NCBI GenBank assembly: GCA_001632435.1
Contig: KV424052.1
Span: forward strand, 16,453-80,452
Length of the DNA: 64,000 nt
Origin: Calocera cornea HHB12733
Lineage: Eukaryota; Basidiomycota; Dacrymycetes; Dacrymycetales; Dacrymycetaceae
Direction of reading: 5' to 3'
The notes beneath the pieces were generated by a model, which saw only the letters and a program-made list of their open reading frames with translations, did not search any database and had not been told where the DNA came from. The translations under genes and the position numbers were made by a program. Below, in pieces: positions 24,201 through 37,000 of this stretch; within the stretch, counting starts at the first letter, position 1; each line of letters begins with the position of its first letter.

Positions 24201-24405
24201 GGCCGGCGTTTTGTTCAACGAGAGTCTGGAAAAGTTTGAAGAGCTGGGAGTGCTACATGCCGTGCAAGAGTGTAGCAGAGAGCTGACCGAGTTGTATTCG
24301 TGGCAAGCACCTGTATCGTCTAGACGAACGCCGGCACTAATTCATTCTGAGCAGACCGGTGAAAGCTGGCTGAACTCTGTAAGTTGCCGGACGGCCGAAG
24401 CATGA
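21260..24405 (+). CDS. Intact NLR: MLKL-NTD-like / NB-ARC ATPase / TPR repeats
   Basis: A STAND-type NTPase of the mushroom NLR class, presumed to be a cytoplasmic signal-sensing switch. The suggested start is MSSIAGTSGGRGPG at 21260, with short N-terminal exons (INEHVLTHLSPNSALDLP; AAEVDKFLKSLRPPAKRQH; DELETLHEKLDSIMSQLSV). These match the helical MLKL-NTD-like domain, including the matching part of the relic at 4454-5009. Exon edges at 21800-22020 are not settled. The main exon from about 22017 is open to 24405. It has the linker IPPKPITFFGRDELV, Walker A GPGGIGKTS (22141), Walker B VLLVLDNLETAWD, SLIVTMRGG and GLPLAITLMAHQGQ. From about 23270, eight or so TPR-like repeats of 40 residues (EALEHLELAKREFVLMGDRRGAAQC, given as EALEHLELAKREF and GDRRGAAQC) follow. 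It is the only one of three NLR copies here without lesions. Confidence 0.85.
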
Positions 24406-24652
24406 TCGTTCGGGGGCACGCTCGGTACTGTATACATCAGGAAGTAGGACTTGACGGATGGGTCCACCCTCGCCCCGATAGGCAGTTTCAGCCTGAATAT
24501 TTCGAATGCTTCCGCTCGGCATTTTACGACCGTCAGCAAGCTAAGTCGAGGCCTTCTACAGTGACAGAGTCTATGAGCCGTTGCTCCTACGATCTGTAGT
24601 ACCTGTCGCTGCTAGGTAACATGACGTTGTATTGGAGCCTTTTTGAGGCTGA

Positions 24653-27600
24653 TCACAAACCGGTCCACCGGAGCGGCTCCTGCACGTCGACGCTCACCTC
24701 AAGTCGAATATCGCTTGAGCTCGCTCCGGCAAGGACACGATATCGTCCCTTGTCTGCTACCCAGCAATTCTGCCTCTCCTCCCAATGACGAAAGGCATCT
24801 CTTCCTAGCTGTACAGTGACTGTCTTCGTCTCTCCAGGAAGTAGCTCAACCGTAGCGAAACCCTTAAGCTCTTTGGGCGCTTTGGGAAGTGCAGGTGCGA
24901 CATCGGCCACGTAGACTTGGACGACTTCCTGCCCGGAAACGACCCCGGTGTTCTTGACCTGAAGCTGTACGGTCAGCTCGGACGATGCTGATATTCGTGA
25001 AAAGGTGAGAGAGAAGTAGGAGAAGGTCGTATAGGAGAGCCCATGTCCGAAAGGGTAGAGGGGTTGTACGTCCGCATGGTCGAAATGTCGATAACCGACA
25101 TAGATTCCTTCGGTGTACATTACTTTGCCTGGTGTAGGAGTGGTAGCGCCGAATGATTCGTACGTGTTGCAGTCCTGCAAACGTTTCCTACGCTCGACAT
25201 CAGCAATTGCCTGACATTACGCCATTGTAAGATGCGCACGGGAAAGTCATAGCCAGCTTTCCACTTGGGTTGACCTTGCCAAACAAGACGTCTGCAAGTC
25301 CGTTACCCAGCTCATTGCCGCCATAGAATGCTTGTAAGACAGCGGGTGTGCGATCGAGCCAAGGCATCGTCACGGGTGTACCAGTCTGGTTCACGATCAC
25401 CGTGTTTTCATTCGCCCCTAGAACCGCGTGACAGAGCGCATTCATGCTGCCGGGAAGACTGGAAAGCCATCAGCGGATGATCTCAGGATCGAAGGAACAC
25501 ATACTCCATATCTTTGCGATCGAACCCCTCTGATTCCCAATCCCCATTCAGACCAACAACAACGATTGCCACTAGGAGAAATGAGTGAAATTGAAACATC
25601 CTCATCTCGACGCACTCACAGTCCGACTCCTTCGCCAGACTGACCGCCTCTGCAATAACCACCCCTTCCTCAGCCCACCGCGTCGCGCCCATTTGCAGCC
25701 CACCCGCGCACGTGAATGGTCCCGGCACCATCTTCTCCTGGCTTACGTGCATGCGCAGCTCGAGTGCGTACTGCCGCCCTTCTTCCAGTTTCGGTGCGAT
25801 GACGCGGAGCTCGCTCGAGCCGAGGCCGAAGAGTATCTCGCCCGGCGTGTAGGCTCGATTGTTTTCGATCAGGAGGCGGCCATCGAGGTAGAGGTTCACT
25901 TCGCCGACAGAGGCAAGGCCGAATAGCCAAGGGCCAGAAGAAGTCGGCGTGAAGGTCATGGTCATCTATGCCATGAATCAGTGCCCGCGCTAGCATCACG
26001 CGGAAGACGCGCACTCGGATAAACGGCGTCTGCGAGATCTTGTCGAACGGCAGCCCGTCGATCATGAGGAAGTTTGCCGACTACCAACCGCATCAGGCCG
26101 TACTTCCCGCGGCCGATCAGCCAGCACACCTTCGTCGTCGTCTCATATTCCTCCGCCTCTTCAATCTCCCCACACTGATCAAAGAACCCGCCCTCCTCAT
26201 GAGACCACTCCCCACCGCGCCCGTCCTTCCAGAACTGCATCCTGATCCCCGGGGTGCTCGTCCCAGGCACACAGATGCACGAGTCCAGCTCCGCGCTGGG
26301 GACGTATCGGAACGTCTGTGCGCCGACGGCGTACCCGACCGTCGCGCCCGCTTCTTGCGCTACTTCACGGATCGCTACGAGTGGGGAGACGGACCAGGAG
26401 GCGAAGACAGCGGCTGAGCCGCCGCCCGAGACTTGAGCAAACGCGGCATTCGGGCCGATGACTGCGATCTTCCGCCCTCGCTCCGCGCGTAACGGGAGGA
26501 GTGGTGTGGAGGAAGAGCCAACGGGGGCGTTCTTGAGCAGGACGATGGAGGATGAGGCGGCTTTGCGGAGGAGAGCGCGCAGCTCGGGGGTATCGCGGTA
26601 ACCCTCGGCGCCGTTGAATGGGATGCCGGAACGCACGGCATGATTGTGCAGCTTCAGAACCTGCAACCTCCCGTAAGTACTGGTCGTAGCAACAAACAGG
26701 GCAAGAGCGTACATTCCGCACACGGTCATCCACATCCTCCACCTCCAGCTTGCCCCCGCTCAAGCACCTCAGCACCGTCTCGCCCCTAAACACGCCCGGG
26801 CCCGGCATCTCCACATCTAACCCTGCTTTCATGCTCTCCACAGTGGAGACCACGCCCGTCCAGTCGCTCACAACAAGCCCGTCCCAACCCCACTCCTTGC
26901 GCAGGATGTCGGAGAGGAGGAAGGAGTTCTCGGAGGTGTGTGTGCCGTTCAGCCGGTTGTAGGAGGTCATCAACGCGAGGGGCGGGGACTGCTTGAGCGC
27001 GAGGCGGAAGGGCTCGAGATAGATCTCGCGCAGGGCGCGCATTGTCACTACCGAGTCGGATGACATGCGCTCGTGTTCCTGATCATTGCAAACCTAATTC
27101 ACCATCAGAAAGGAGCATACGGAGATAGAGACACCGCATACGAAGTGCTTGAGGCACGCAGCGACCCCTTCGCTCTGAATCCCCCTAATGTACTCCGCCG
27201 CCATCATCCCATTAACAAACGGGTCCTCCGAGAAGCTCTCGAATCCCCTCCCCGCGAGCGGGTTCCGCAGCGTGTTAACAGTCGGGCCGAGCAGAACGTG
27301 CACGTTCTTGGCTTTGCACTCGGCGGAGAGGGCGCGGCCGATCTCGTACGCGAGGGGTAGGTCGAAGGATGAGCCGATACCTGTGGCACATGGGAAGCAC
27401 GAGGAGGGGACGTTGTTGAAGACTAACATCTACCCATCAGTGTACCAAACAAAATGCTCAAGTAACATACCCACACTGTGTTCCCCTCACCCCGTTCGCC
27501 CCATCCGAAGTGCGAACCGAGCCGATTCCCGCAGCAGGGACATCCGCAAAGTGCCAAAAGTCCTTTCCCGCCAGCAACTTGACCTTGTCCTGTATCGACA

Positions 27601-27691
27601 GGCTCGCGATCGTCGCCTCGACATCGACTTCCTTCGGACCGTCGCGTATGAAAGCGACGTTGGCTGTTGTGCCGTTCACGCTGTTCGTCAT
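24653..27691 (-). CDS. GH3 beta-glucosidase with PA14 insertion
   Basis: Hydrolyses terminal beta-D-glucosyl residues, for example cellobiose. It starts MTNSVNGTTANVAFIRDG at 27691 without a signal peptide, so it is probably intracellular, a common basidiomycete form. Exons follow the GH3 order: DKVKLLAGKDFWHFADVP, IGSVRTSDGANGVRG, GRGFESFSEDPFVNG, LALMTSYNRLNGTHTSE, then the nucleophile segment WDGLVVSDWTG, whose Asp is the catalytic base-attacking residue. The second domain has SSIVLLKNAPVG and KIAVIGPNAA. A PA14 carbohydrate-binding module is inserted (FTPTSSGPWLFGLASVGEVNLYLDG, seen as GPWLFGLASVGEVNLYLDG). The C-terminus has NPSGKLAMTFP, PLYPFGHGLSYTTF and a fibronectin-III-like domain, ending EPLRWTGL. 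At least seven short introns are needed. It lies on the opposite strand to the NLR, tail to tail, with 250 bp between. Confidence 0.9.
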
Positions 27692-28427
27692 CTTCTGTAT
27701 TTCAGCGGCAAGGAGAGTTCACGCCCAGACGGGGCTCGCCTCCCCGCCCTCCAGCGTACTATATATTCTTCTCCAATATCCCATAGAGCTGAGTGCATCA
27801 TACTAGATCGCTGGAATATGCCAACCGCAGCCGAGTGGTTTCGCACAGCGGTCTGATGGTCGGTCAACAAAAAGGCGAATATTCGGCGGTATCGACCCTA
27901 GGCCGGCGTCCGCGCGCGTACGCGCCGAGCGCCATGCCTCCGCCCCTACCGCATCGGAGCCGCCCGCCGCCCGACGCGCCTCCTGCAGGTGCACGGCCTC
28001 GAGGGCAAAATCCCCTCAAGCTGTCAAAGGCGCAGAATGACTGTGTCGAGGGTCTGGCGGGGCCTTGGGGCGGCACCGAGGAGGAGCGAGAGAAAGAGAG
28101 CGGGAGCACTGCTAGACGTGGGAAACACGGATAGATGCTGTACAGTATTTGGCTTGTGCAAGGAACGAGCGCCTATTGGCGGCATCGACCGTAGGGTGGC
28201 TCCCTGGGTTAAGGCACGGATTCTGCGCATTTCACCACGAATCCGCTACATTCGCGTCTGCTAATGGCAATAGCGCAAGAACCCCTTGGCATTGCTCGAT
28301 CGACGATCTGGCGTGACTGTTTACGACGGCGCTTTCTGAGGCACTGGGCTTCTGACGCCGCGCAATGGGGATGGATCATGGGGCGCGGAAGGGTCAATGC
28401 GTTTGTCTGATGTGTCTCGATTCTCTG
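27692..28427. other. Intergenic: GH3 promoter and GH47 3' flank
   Basis: About 735 bp between two minus-strand genes. It should hold the GH3 promoter next to 27692. Open frames here are GC-rich, Arg/Pro/Ala-biased on both strands and show no family motif. Nothing else is recognised. Confidence 0.5.
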
Positions 28428-30459
28428 TTATACAATGCCGGTCTTGAATGACGGGCTGAACACGGGTAGCGGATGCGCCTCGGTATTGAACACCCATTCT
28501 ATCAGACCTATCAGTACTCTTTCTCAAACCAGTAGTGGTTACTCACCGTTCAGCGGTAGCACATCTACATCGCTAAATAGCAAGAACAAATACTTGAGCG
28601 TCTCACTCATCATGAATGTCTCCATCTTGTCCTCCAACTCGACGGGGAGCGTCTCTACATCCTTGACCGCAGCGTACGCGCCCGACGGCAACCGGCAATG
28701 CTTCTCGATCGCCTGGAAGATCTGCCAACCATAGTCGCGGTATTTCTGGTCTCCCGTTAGGCGGAAGGCCAGGAAGAGAGACTCGATGGTTTCGGGGCGG
28801 AGGATGTAGCGCCCGTCTAAGATGGCAGAGCCGTCCCTAGGATGGTGTCAGAGAGCATCGACAAGCTCGGACTGTAAACTCACTGGGCCCGCTTCACATA
28901 CCAGTCCGACTCTTGCGCTTTGGGGTGGTTGATATCATAAAACATGGCAATCTCCGGGGCGAGTCCTCTACAGAAAATGTCAACATCATTCTCTCCTTTC
29001 TGTCAACCAAAAACACGCACGTAGCGGTCTCATGTGTCGCCATACACGTCTTGATGAGCTCCTCGCCATTCCTCCAGTCCCGCTTGTCCTCGGTGGTCCA
29101 GGTACTCGGGTCGGGCGGCACAGGCGGCTGCCCCTCCGTCACGCCCAGCAGCAGCGACCCGGCGAGGAAGCAAGCCAGATGATCTTGCTTTGCCATCAGT
29201 CGCCAATTCCTATGCCATCACTCATTTCAGCGAATGGCATAGGTGCAAATACACAGCATGGAATACGCACAGCTCTCCATTAGGCCCCCGGTAGGGGTGC
29301 ATCTCAGCCGTGAACGTGAGGTTGCTCTTCACGGTCTTGTGAATGAGGTACTGGTCGATCTCCGTCATCGCAGCCTCGTACATCTGGCGGTATATCGGCT
29401 CGGTGCGGCCCTGCAGCATGACGCGTCAGCAGGGAGAGAGTGAGGAAAGCAAGAGGCAGACAGTTTGGAGATACTGTTTTCTACAGTGGGATGAGCAAGA
29501 AGATCTAGGGTGGGGATATGGCAGACTCACAAGAGATACTCATAATAGGAGTCGCCGCGGGATCCTAGCCTGACCTGAGAGACATGGAACTCCCCGGTGT
29601 CCGGACTGACTTGGCTCAGTATATACAGTCAGTCGAGTTCGCAGCCACGGACCTAATGAATATCGGCACGACATTTGACCTCATCGCCCTTTTCACGACT
29701 CCCATAACGCGCTCCACAACCGTCCACCACTCCTCTTCCCCCGTGAGCTCAGCAAGGTACTTGAACTCGAGCTGCAGCGTCGTCGCCTCGGCCGTCCCGC
29801 TCATCCGCGAGTTGTCGACGTCCGCGTAGCCCTTGCGCTCTTTCAGGTCGATGTTGGTCAGCGGCACGCCCGAGGGCGTGTCGAATGCGGGAAGGAGTCG
29901 AGAGGCGAGCTCCTCCGCGCGGCGCAGGTAGAGCGCGTCCTGCGTTAGCGCGTACGTGCTGAGCAGCCCGCCTAGGACACGGATCGTCACCTGCCCCAGG
30001 GGTCAAGACACTTCTTCCTCAGCAGAGAGACGAAAGACACACCTCGAACACGTTCTGCTTTCCGCCACGGTCGAAGCTCAGCCCGTTGTCCACCCACTCC
30101 CGTGCACGCGCGTACTCGTCGTTGAGACCCATGAGCACCATCGTATCCAGTGAATCGACGATCATGTATCCTATCCCTCCGTCGGAGGAGAGGTTAGACC
30201 CCGTGTGGGATATGGGGTGATACTCGTCTGAGCCGAACGCGTCGGTCTCGTAGCCTGCCCATGCTTCCTGCACACAAGTCAGCGGGTTCCTGGTGTACTA
30301 GGAAGGATGCGTACCTTGAACGCGCGCACGATCGCGTCTCGTTTCTCAACATCTGCTGTTGTGATAGCCTCTTCAGGGGAAGGGAAGCGCGGCTCCCAGC
30401 TGGCCAGGTCGTCAACTCTCAGCGGACGCTGGGCCGGTTTTGGTGTTAAATATCCAAGC
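28428..30459 (-). CDS. GH47 alpha-1,2-mannosidase (5' exon unresolved)
   Basis: A class I alpha-mannosidase of the ER/Golgi that trims N-glycans; calcium-dependent. Exons in order give LGYLTPKPAQRPLRVDDLASW, RDAIVRAFK, EAWAGYETDAFGSDEYHPIS, IGYMIVDSLDTMVLMGLND, VTIRVLGGLLSTYALTQ, GYADVDNSRMSGTAEATTLQ, DHLACFLAGSLLLGV, GLAPEIAMF, GRYILRPETIESLFLAFRL and finally EWVFNTEAHPLPVFSP, then TAA at 28430-28428. FNTEAHP is the calcium-binding Thr motif at the end of GH47, and RPETIES holds a catalytic-site Glu. About eight short introns separate these. Fungal relatives usually start with a short cytoplasmic tail and one membrane anchor. I could not find a convincing anchor exon upstream of 30459, so the start is open. 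Confidence 0.85.
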
Positions 30460-31058
30460 TGGCGCCTCGTCAGTATTTCTCGGGTGTCGGCAATAAGCAG
30501 AGAGCACACATGTTGTGCAATATATATTGACGATGCTATGGCGAATAATGTCCATGTTGCATATCGTAACCTCTGGCGGAGTACAGATCGCTTCCAAGTA
30601 GGTTTCTACTCCACCGTCAGGCTTCCTTCCCAGTTGAACTGAACGGGTCATGCGCACTTCGTCGCCCTCGGCCACCGGGGCCGCGACGGGCTCTTGTTGG
30701 GATATCGGGCTCGCAGGCGTCTTTGTCACTGAAGCGGCCCTTTTACGCTCTCGCACGCCGTTGTCGGCGGCCATCTGGAGAGCGAGCACGTCGTGTGCCA
30801 GCGGCTGGCGAAGGTGTGAAATAGAGGAGCGCGTAGGGTTCGCTGCTGGCGCGTCAGGGTTCGGCTGCGGGGCGTTGACGTGGATGGACAAATATGCCGA
30901 GCTCGGCATCACAGAAGCTATATTTAGTCGGCCCGAGCTTTCATCTTCCCATCGGTCCAATACCTCGCGGCAGTTGCTCGACAATCAAGGATGGGTATAT
31001 TGCGGTAACGACAGACAGGATTGCTCCGATGTTCAAAAAGACACTAGCAGCATATCAC
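30460..31058. other. Between GH47 and giant gene B
   Basis: A 190-codon minus-strand open frame (30984-30412) covers much of this stretch. It is Pro/Ala/Ser-rich, has no family motif and no clear membrane segment, and may hold the missing GH47 first exon or be chance. The part from about 30944 onwards is the 3' UTR of giant gene B, homologous to the 100 nt after the stop of copy A. Confidence 0.4.
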
Positions 31059-34000
31059 CTACTTCAGCTTAATCGCTTCGCTCTTGATATCATTCCACAG
31101 CTTCTCAAATACGCCCTTGATGAAGTCCGCCGTCTTCCGCGGGTCGAACGTGCCGTCCCAGGAGAACGCGTGCCCAGCCGCCTGGCCCTCGACGTGGGCC
31201 GTCAGCGGCTTCTCGACCTTGCCCGTCAGGCCCAGGATGCCGCGGAGTGAGCCACTCAGATGGATGACGGTGATGTCGCACAAGCTGGCAGCGTGGTCCA
31301 CAGCCCACTTGGCCGCGTCCAGGGCGAGCTCGCCGCCGTCCTCGGCCAGCTTCAGCGCGCCATCGGCAGCATCCAGGCCTATCGACGCATGCTTGGCCGC
31401 GTCGAGCCCAGCAGTAGCAGCGTCAAATGCGATCTTCTCCGCACAGCCGGTGATCTCGCTCAGCGCCTTGGTCGCAGCTGCGAAGGCAGCGTCGTTCGCC
31501 CTCTTGAACCCCGCCAGAGCACCCTCCGCAGCAGTGAAGGCGACTGCCTCACTGCACTTGCCGAGTCCGTCGACGGAGGCTTGAGCTGCCTTGACTGCCC
31601 CCGCCGTGGCAGTGTCGACGCCTTTGAGCGTCTCCTGCGCCGCGGAGAGCGTGATGGCACCGCCGGACTTGGCCGCGTCAAGCGCGCCCTGCGCTGCCTT
31701 GATTGCTGTCTGATCCGCGACATAGCCAGTGCCCTTGATGATAGCCTTGGCCACATCCAGCGCCTTGTCCGCCGCCTCCTTGCCAACCTTGTACCCAGCG
31801 AGCTGGGAGCCGTACTTGACCACCTCCGCCCGTTTGGGGTTGAACTTGGACAGGTGGTTCAGGTCGCTGATCTCCTTCTCACATTTGTTGATATCGTTCT
31901 GCAGTCCGTTCACCTTGTTCTGCGCCTCGTCGATTGAGTGCTCTGCATTCCCAAAGTCCTTCTGCATCTTCGCTTCCGCGGATGAGACCTTGTTCTGGGC
32001 GTTGGTGATGTCGCCGTTCATCTTGTTCCGCGCGTCATCGACCGAGTGCTGCGCAGCTGCAAGCTTCGTCGCGCGGTCGTTCGTCGCGGACTGCAGTTTG
32101 TTGTGCGCGTCGGCCTGTGCTTTCGTGTACGCAGCCTGCGCAAGTGAGACCTTCTTCTGCAGAGCAGCGATATTGCCATTGTAGTTGGTGATCGTTGCTT
32201 GACTTGACTTGGTCACTGCATTGCGCTTCGCAGTCCAAGTCGCCGAGGCGGCATCCAGCTTCTTCTGAGCCGCGTCCTGTAGCGATTGGTTAGATTAATA
32301 GTATACATACCGAGTCAGACACTCACGATCGCCGCTTGCATCTTCGCCTTCTCATCATCGACCTTCTTCTGGGCTGACTCGACGCCCTCTTCAGCGGCTT
32401 GCTTCGCAAGATCAAACTGCTTGTTGAGCTCGTCCGAGACGTACTGCAAGATGTGCTGCTCCATCAGAGCGTCAAACAGGAAGTCCGCACTTTCCAGCGA
32501 CTTGAAGTCGACAGCACCGACGAGCTCGGCGTTGAGCGCAAAGAGCAGCAGGTCGGTGAACTTCAATGTCTGGAACATGGTTCATCAGCGGATGGCTCTT
32601 CCTGAGTGACAGACTACGTACCGCGAAGAAGCTGAACGCAGGCTTGGGAAGGACATCGAGATCCACATGAAGAGCGACTTCGGCCTCGTAGAACGTCGCC
32701 ATTCCGTCGATGCCAAGATGCTGTTTCGACAGGCCGACTTCGACATCCAGAGTCGCCTGTGGACCGGCCGTCCCGCGGACCTCCAAAGGACCAAGCTTGA
32801 AATCATCAACGCTGCCCTTGATCGATGCCCCGCTCGTCGACACATTGCAGTCGATGGACGCATTCTTGCCAAACACGACCATAGCGGCGTCGAACGAGAA
32901 GCCACGAGGATACGTTACCGAGCCCAGCGTCGTACCTGCGGGGCAAATGTAGAGCTTCACATCGGTGAACTGGAGGAAGTTGTCCGGCTGAGGAATGGCC
33001 AATCCGGTCAGAAGCTTGGCGAAGTCGACCACATCGTTGATGTCCAGGTTCTTCACCTCCGCACTCAACAGCTCATCTGCGATGTGTCAGCGAGGGCATG
33101 TACTGTACCAAATCCAACAACACTCACGCATAGGATCTTCGCTGATCTCGAGAGCAAGGCTCGCCGCTGCCTTCCCAATCTGCAAGCCGCCCGCAATTCC
33201 GAACCCACTGCGAAAAGAGGTCAATAAAGTAGCCACCCTCCTGTGTACGAACGCACCTCGGAATACCAGTAGTGAGGAACTGCTCGAAGATGATCTCGAT
33301 AGACAGCGCCACAAGTGGCCCAATCTTCACATTCTTACTGATACCGAATGGATCGACCCACCAGCCGTCCAATTCGGCGGATGCCCGTGCTCCGACGGGG
33401 TCTATCGACAACGCAAGCTTGAAGTCCAGAGGCGTGTCCGACTGTGCCGTAGGGATCTTGACACCAGCGTAGAGCATGAGACCCGGAGCGCCACCCGCGG
33501 TCTGGATCTGGAGTGTGAATGGATCGGTCGAGATGCCCTTGCCCAAATGGACGATCGTTGAGGACGGAGGCATGATATCAAGCGTAAATCCAGTTGCCTT
33601 CGACCATCCGGCACTGAGAATGAATCCGCCAGCAGGGGCGCGCATCAACGCATTCATCGCGTCGATGTTACCGACAGTCGCGTTGATTTGTACACCTTGA
33701 TGGAAAGCATATGGAGTCGAGGAGAAGATGAAGGACTGCATCAGGGGATCGTCCTTCGAAGCGGCGCAGAAAGACACTTGGGTGAGTGACAAGTCGAGGA
33801 ATGTGCCATGCAGCTCGGAGACAAGCTTGGAGAGGGCCAGGCTGTTTCCAGCCGTCGTCAGTGCAGCATAGATCGTCCACTGCGGGCCCGTCGCATCCTC
33901 GTAAACGTGAATGGCAGCATCGATGGTCAGGCTCTCGATCGTCACTTCTCCGCCAAGCAGCACATCCGTCTCTTTCGCTCCATTCACGCTTTGGAAGTCG

Positions 34001-37000
34001 ATTTGGATGAACGCCTTCTTCACCTCCACCTCACCGAAAGTCAACACGTCGTGACTGGTGATGTCTCCGCGCAGAGAGATGCCCGTCTTAGACAGGGTCA
34101 ACGTAGCATCGGCCGCCATATACTCGCCGAACTGTACATTCTGCAAAGCCACGGTCAATCCAGAGCCGGATGCCACGGCAATAGTCGCAGAGCCGATGGT
34201 GACTTGTGCAGATGGGAGCTTGATTTGGGCGCCAGTGAATCGATCCGCAAGATCGAATACGTTGTTCAGCGTAAAGTCCGATACTGTGGCCGATATAGCG
34301 AAGCCTCCACCGGCTGCGTAGCTACCTTCGAAGTAGGCCTTCGTGGCTCCGTGCTCGAACATAGCCAGAACGCCGAAATTGAACGTGCTGAGAGGAGTCG
34401 TGATTCCGAAGCTCGCCGTCACCGCGACATCAGTGAGCTGAGACTCAGATCAGCAGTATACCAACAGCGTCGAGATCACACTTACCGTCAAGCCGCTAAT
34501 CCCGAAAGCGTCGTTCCAGAAGTCGCCACACAGATCCGCGCTGAGCGTCGCCATGCCAGCCATCTCCGTGATATCGAAGCTGAGCTCCAGAGGTATGATG
34601 GATCCTGGAACAGACAAGTGCATGGTGCCAAACACGCCGAAGCCGTACTTCATGACCTCCTTGGGTTCGGGATACATCTGCATCGCACGAGAGCCCAGAA
34701 GCTGGAGGCCAATGCTGGTCAACGTCAGCTCATCGCAGATCTTTGCACTGATTCCAGAGAACGAGCCATCGAGAGTAAAGCTCGGTATCTTGAGTGCCGT
34801 GCTCCAATTCTGCGTCGCTCCGATGCACGCGTGGACATGGAGATCCGGCTCTTGCACGCGCAGAGCCTTGCTTAACACGTCGTGTGCAGCTCCGCAGGAC
34901 TCGTCGATGATGATATCGGCCTCGACATGCCATCCAAGCGCCTTCGTGGTGTCGAACGGATAGTTCTGATATGTGAACGTCGTGTTGCGGAAGGGGATCT
35001 TGTCGAACGGCGTTCCCTGCAGCTTGTCGATGACCATCGAGAGATGGAAGTCCCCATCAATGACGGCCTGATCGTAGACTGGAGGTATGAGCCCCATGAC
35101 GATGCCAGCGGGCAGCGGCCCCTTCCAGGAGTAGAACTTGGCAGTAAGACCCTTGATGCCGAACAGGGTGATATCTCCGACCAGCGTGAAACCGTCGACA
35201 GGAGGCGCAGAGGCTGAAGCTGAGGGGATGACGGAAGCCGCCGTTCCAGCGGGCGCTCTCGCTCCGGGCAGAGAGACTCCACCAGGGGCAATGGTAAGAG
35301 CAGGAACAACGGAAGGGTTCTGTACCGCAGTTCCGTTACTGACGACGGAGGGAGCAGACGAGGCAGCCGCTTCCCAAACTTGCGCATGGGACGGACCATC
35401 CACTGTTGATGGGTTGGAGGCGACTGTCCGCACAACGAATTTCGCTGAGACTGGCGGGGTTGTTGTGGATGTAGTTGTTGTGGATGTAGTTGTTGTGGAT
35501 GTAGCTGTCGCGGGCGTCGATGGTGCGGCCACCAGCTTGTCGAACATCAGTTCGTCCAGTTCGACTTCGCATCGGAATGGATAGTATCTGCTGAACGGAT
35601 CGATAGTCGACATATAGTTGAAATCCTGCCATGCTGCGTTGGAAACAAGGTAGCAGATGATGATGAGGGCTCACATGGACACCATTCTGGTATTTCAAAC
35701 GATACTCCAGTGACAAACACAACCACTTGTATTTCGCCGCAATGACCCACGGCGGTACTGCTTCTTCTTTCCTCACCAGATCGATGTCAAATATAGTGAC
35801 CTTGGAAGTCGGATTGATGTTAGTGATCAGCGTCGGCGCATCAGCTGGGTCAGACGGCTGGAAATGATCGACGACCATATCGAGAAAATGCTCTTCGCGG
35901 ATCATATGTGTATTGGCCTCTCCAGTTCCGAACACCTATGTCCAGTGTTACTACTGAATTCTGTCTTGGAGGGAGTAGAAGTGAAACATACGAGGTTGTC
36001 CTGAGTTTGGGAAGACGCTAGATCGGCGAAGTCGCTTACCCCACCGAAGTGAAAGGCGGACCTATTCATCTTTCACAGCGTTTCTACGTATCGCTCGACA
36101 AGACAAGCCTACCTGTGCAACCACTAAATGACGTTCAATAGACGAAATGGGCGCAAGTATTTGCACTCACCTCTGCGTTCTTTGGGTTGGCATTCTTGTC
36201 CACCGCGCCAGGCCAGAACTTGTTGGCGAACTGGACGGTACACTGAGTTCAATGCACCAGGTCTCTATGCAGGGACATACCGTTGTAGCACTGGCACCCA
36301 TGACCGTTTTCTGACCAGGATTCCGCTTGCTACCCGGGCCTTTAGTGGCTTGCATTTTGGCTCGAAGATATTATCAGCATCGCATCCTAGCGGATCAGAC
36401 CATTACGCACCTAGCGTGAGCTTTACGGCCTGCGGCTCCCAGCCGGTATGCAGAGTAACTTTGAGTTCATTGTAGAGATTTTCAACCAATGCTGTGGCGG
36501 CGGCTTGAGTGGGCCAGGCTCGGCGAATAGACGCTCCGATCTTCAGGACCTTGTTGACTTTAGCATAGTCATCGACATTGATCCAGGTGTGATACATCAT
36601 CCAGGGTGCGGTACTGAGGATTTTATAGCCTGGCGTCGCCTTAGCGTCGGCGTAAGAGAGCGCCACAGCTGCAGGATATGGAAACTTCTCTTGTGCTGTC
36701 AGCTTGGTAACTGCAGTCTTTAGTACGGCGAGTCTGTCGTCTGGCGCGCTCGCAGTTGGGCTGAATACAAGTTTGAAGCCGGGATCCATTGCCGGCTGCA
36801 TGAAACGAGCGTTGACAGTGAAGCCAGATGTTGCCGGAGCGGTGCCTAGGTCCGACGCGAGCTATGGGGGCCATTAGTACAATCTTCAACGGAAGAGGAT
36901 CAAATACAAACAAGGTACGTAAGCTTGTTCTGTTCTGTGACCCATGCAGCTTTTCATCCAGAGGCGCAGTCATGTCAGCCTTCGTGATGTCCGCCAAAAG

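Noticed and set aside
28130..28270. Possible tRNA or small structured RNA in the GH3-GH47 spacer
   Set aside because: No T-loop-like GGTTCGAATCC box or pairable acceptor stem was found.
30412..30984. 190-codon minus-strand frame upstream of GH47
   Set aside because: It is Pro/Ala-rich, without motif, membrane anchor or demonstrated splice into the GH47 exons. It may still contain the missing first exon, so I left it as unresolved rather than a gene.
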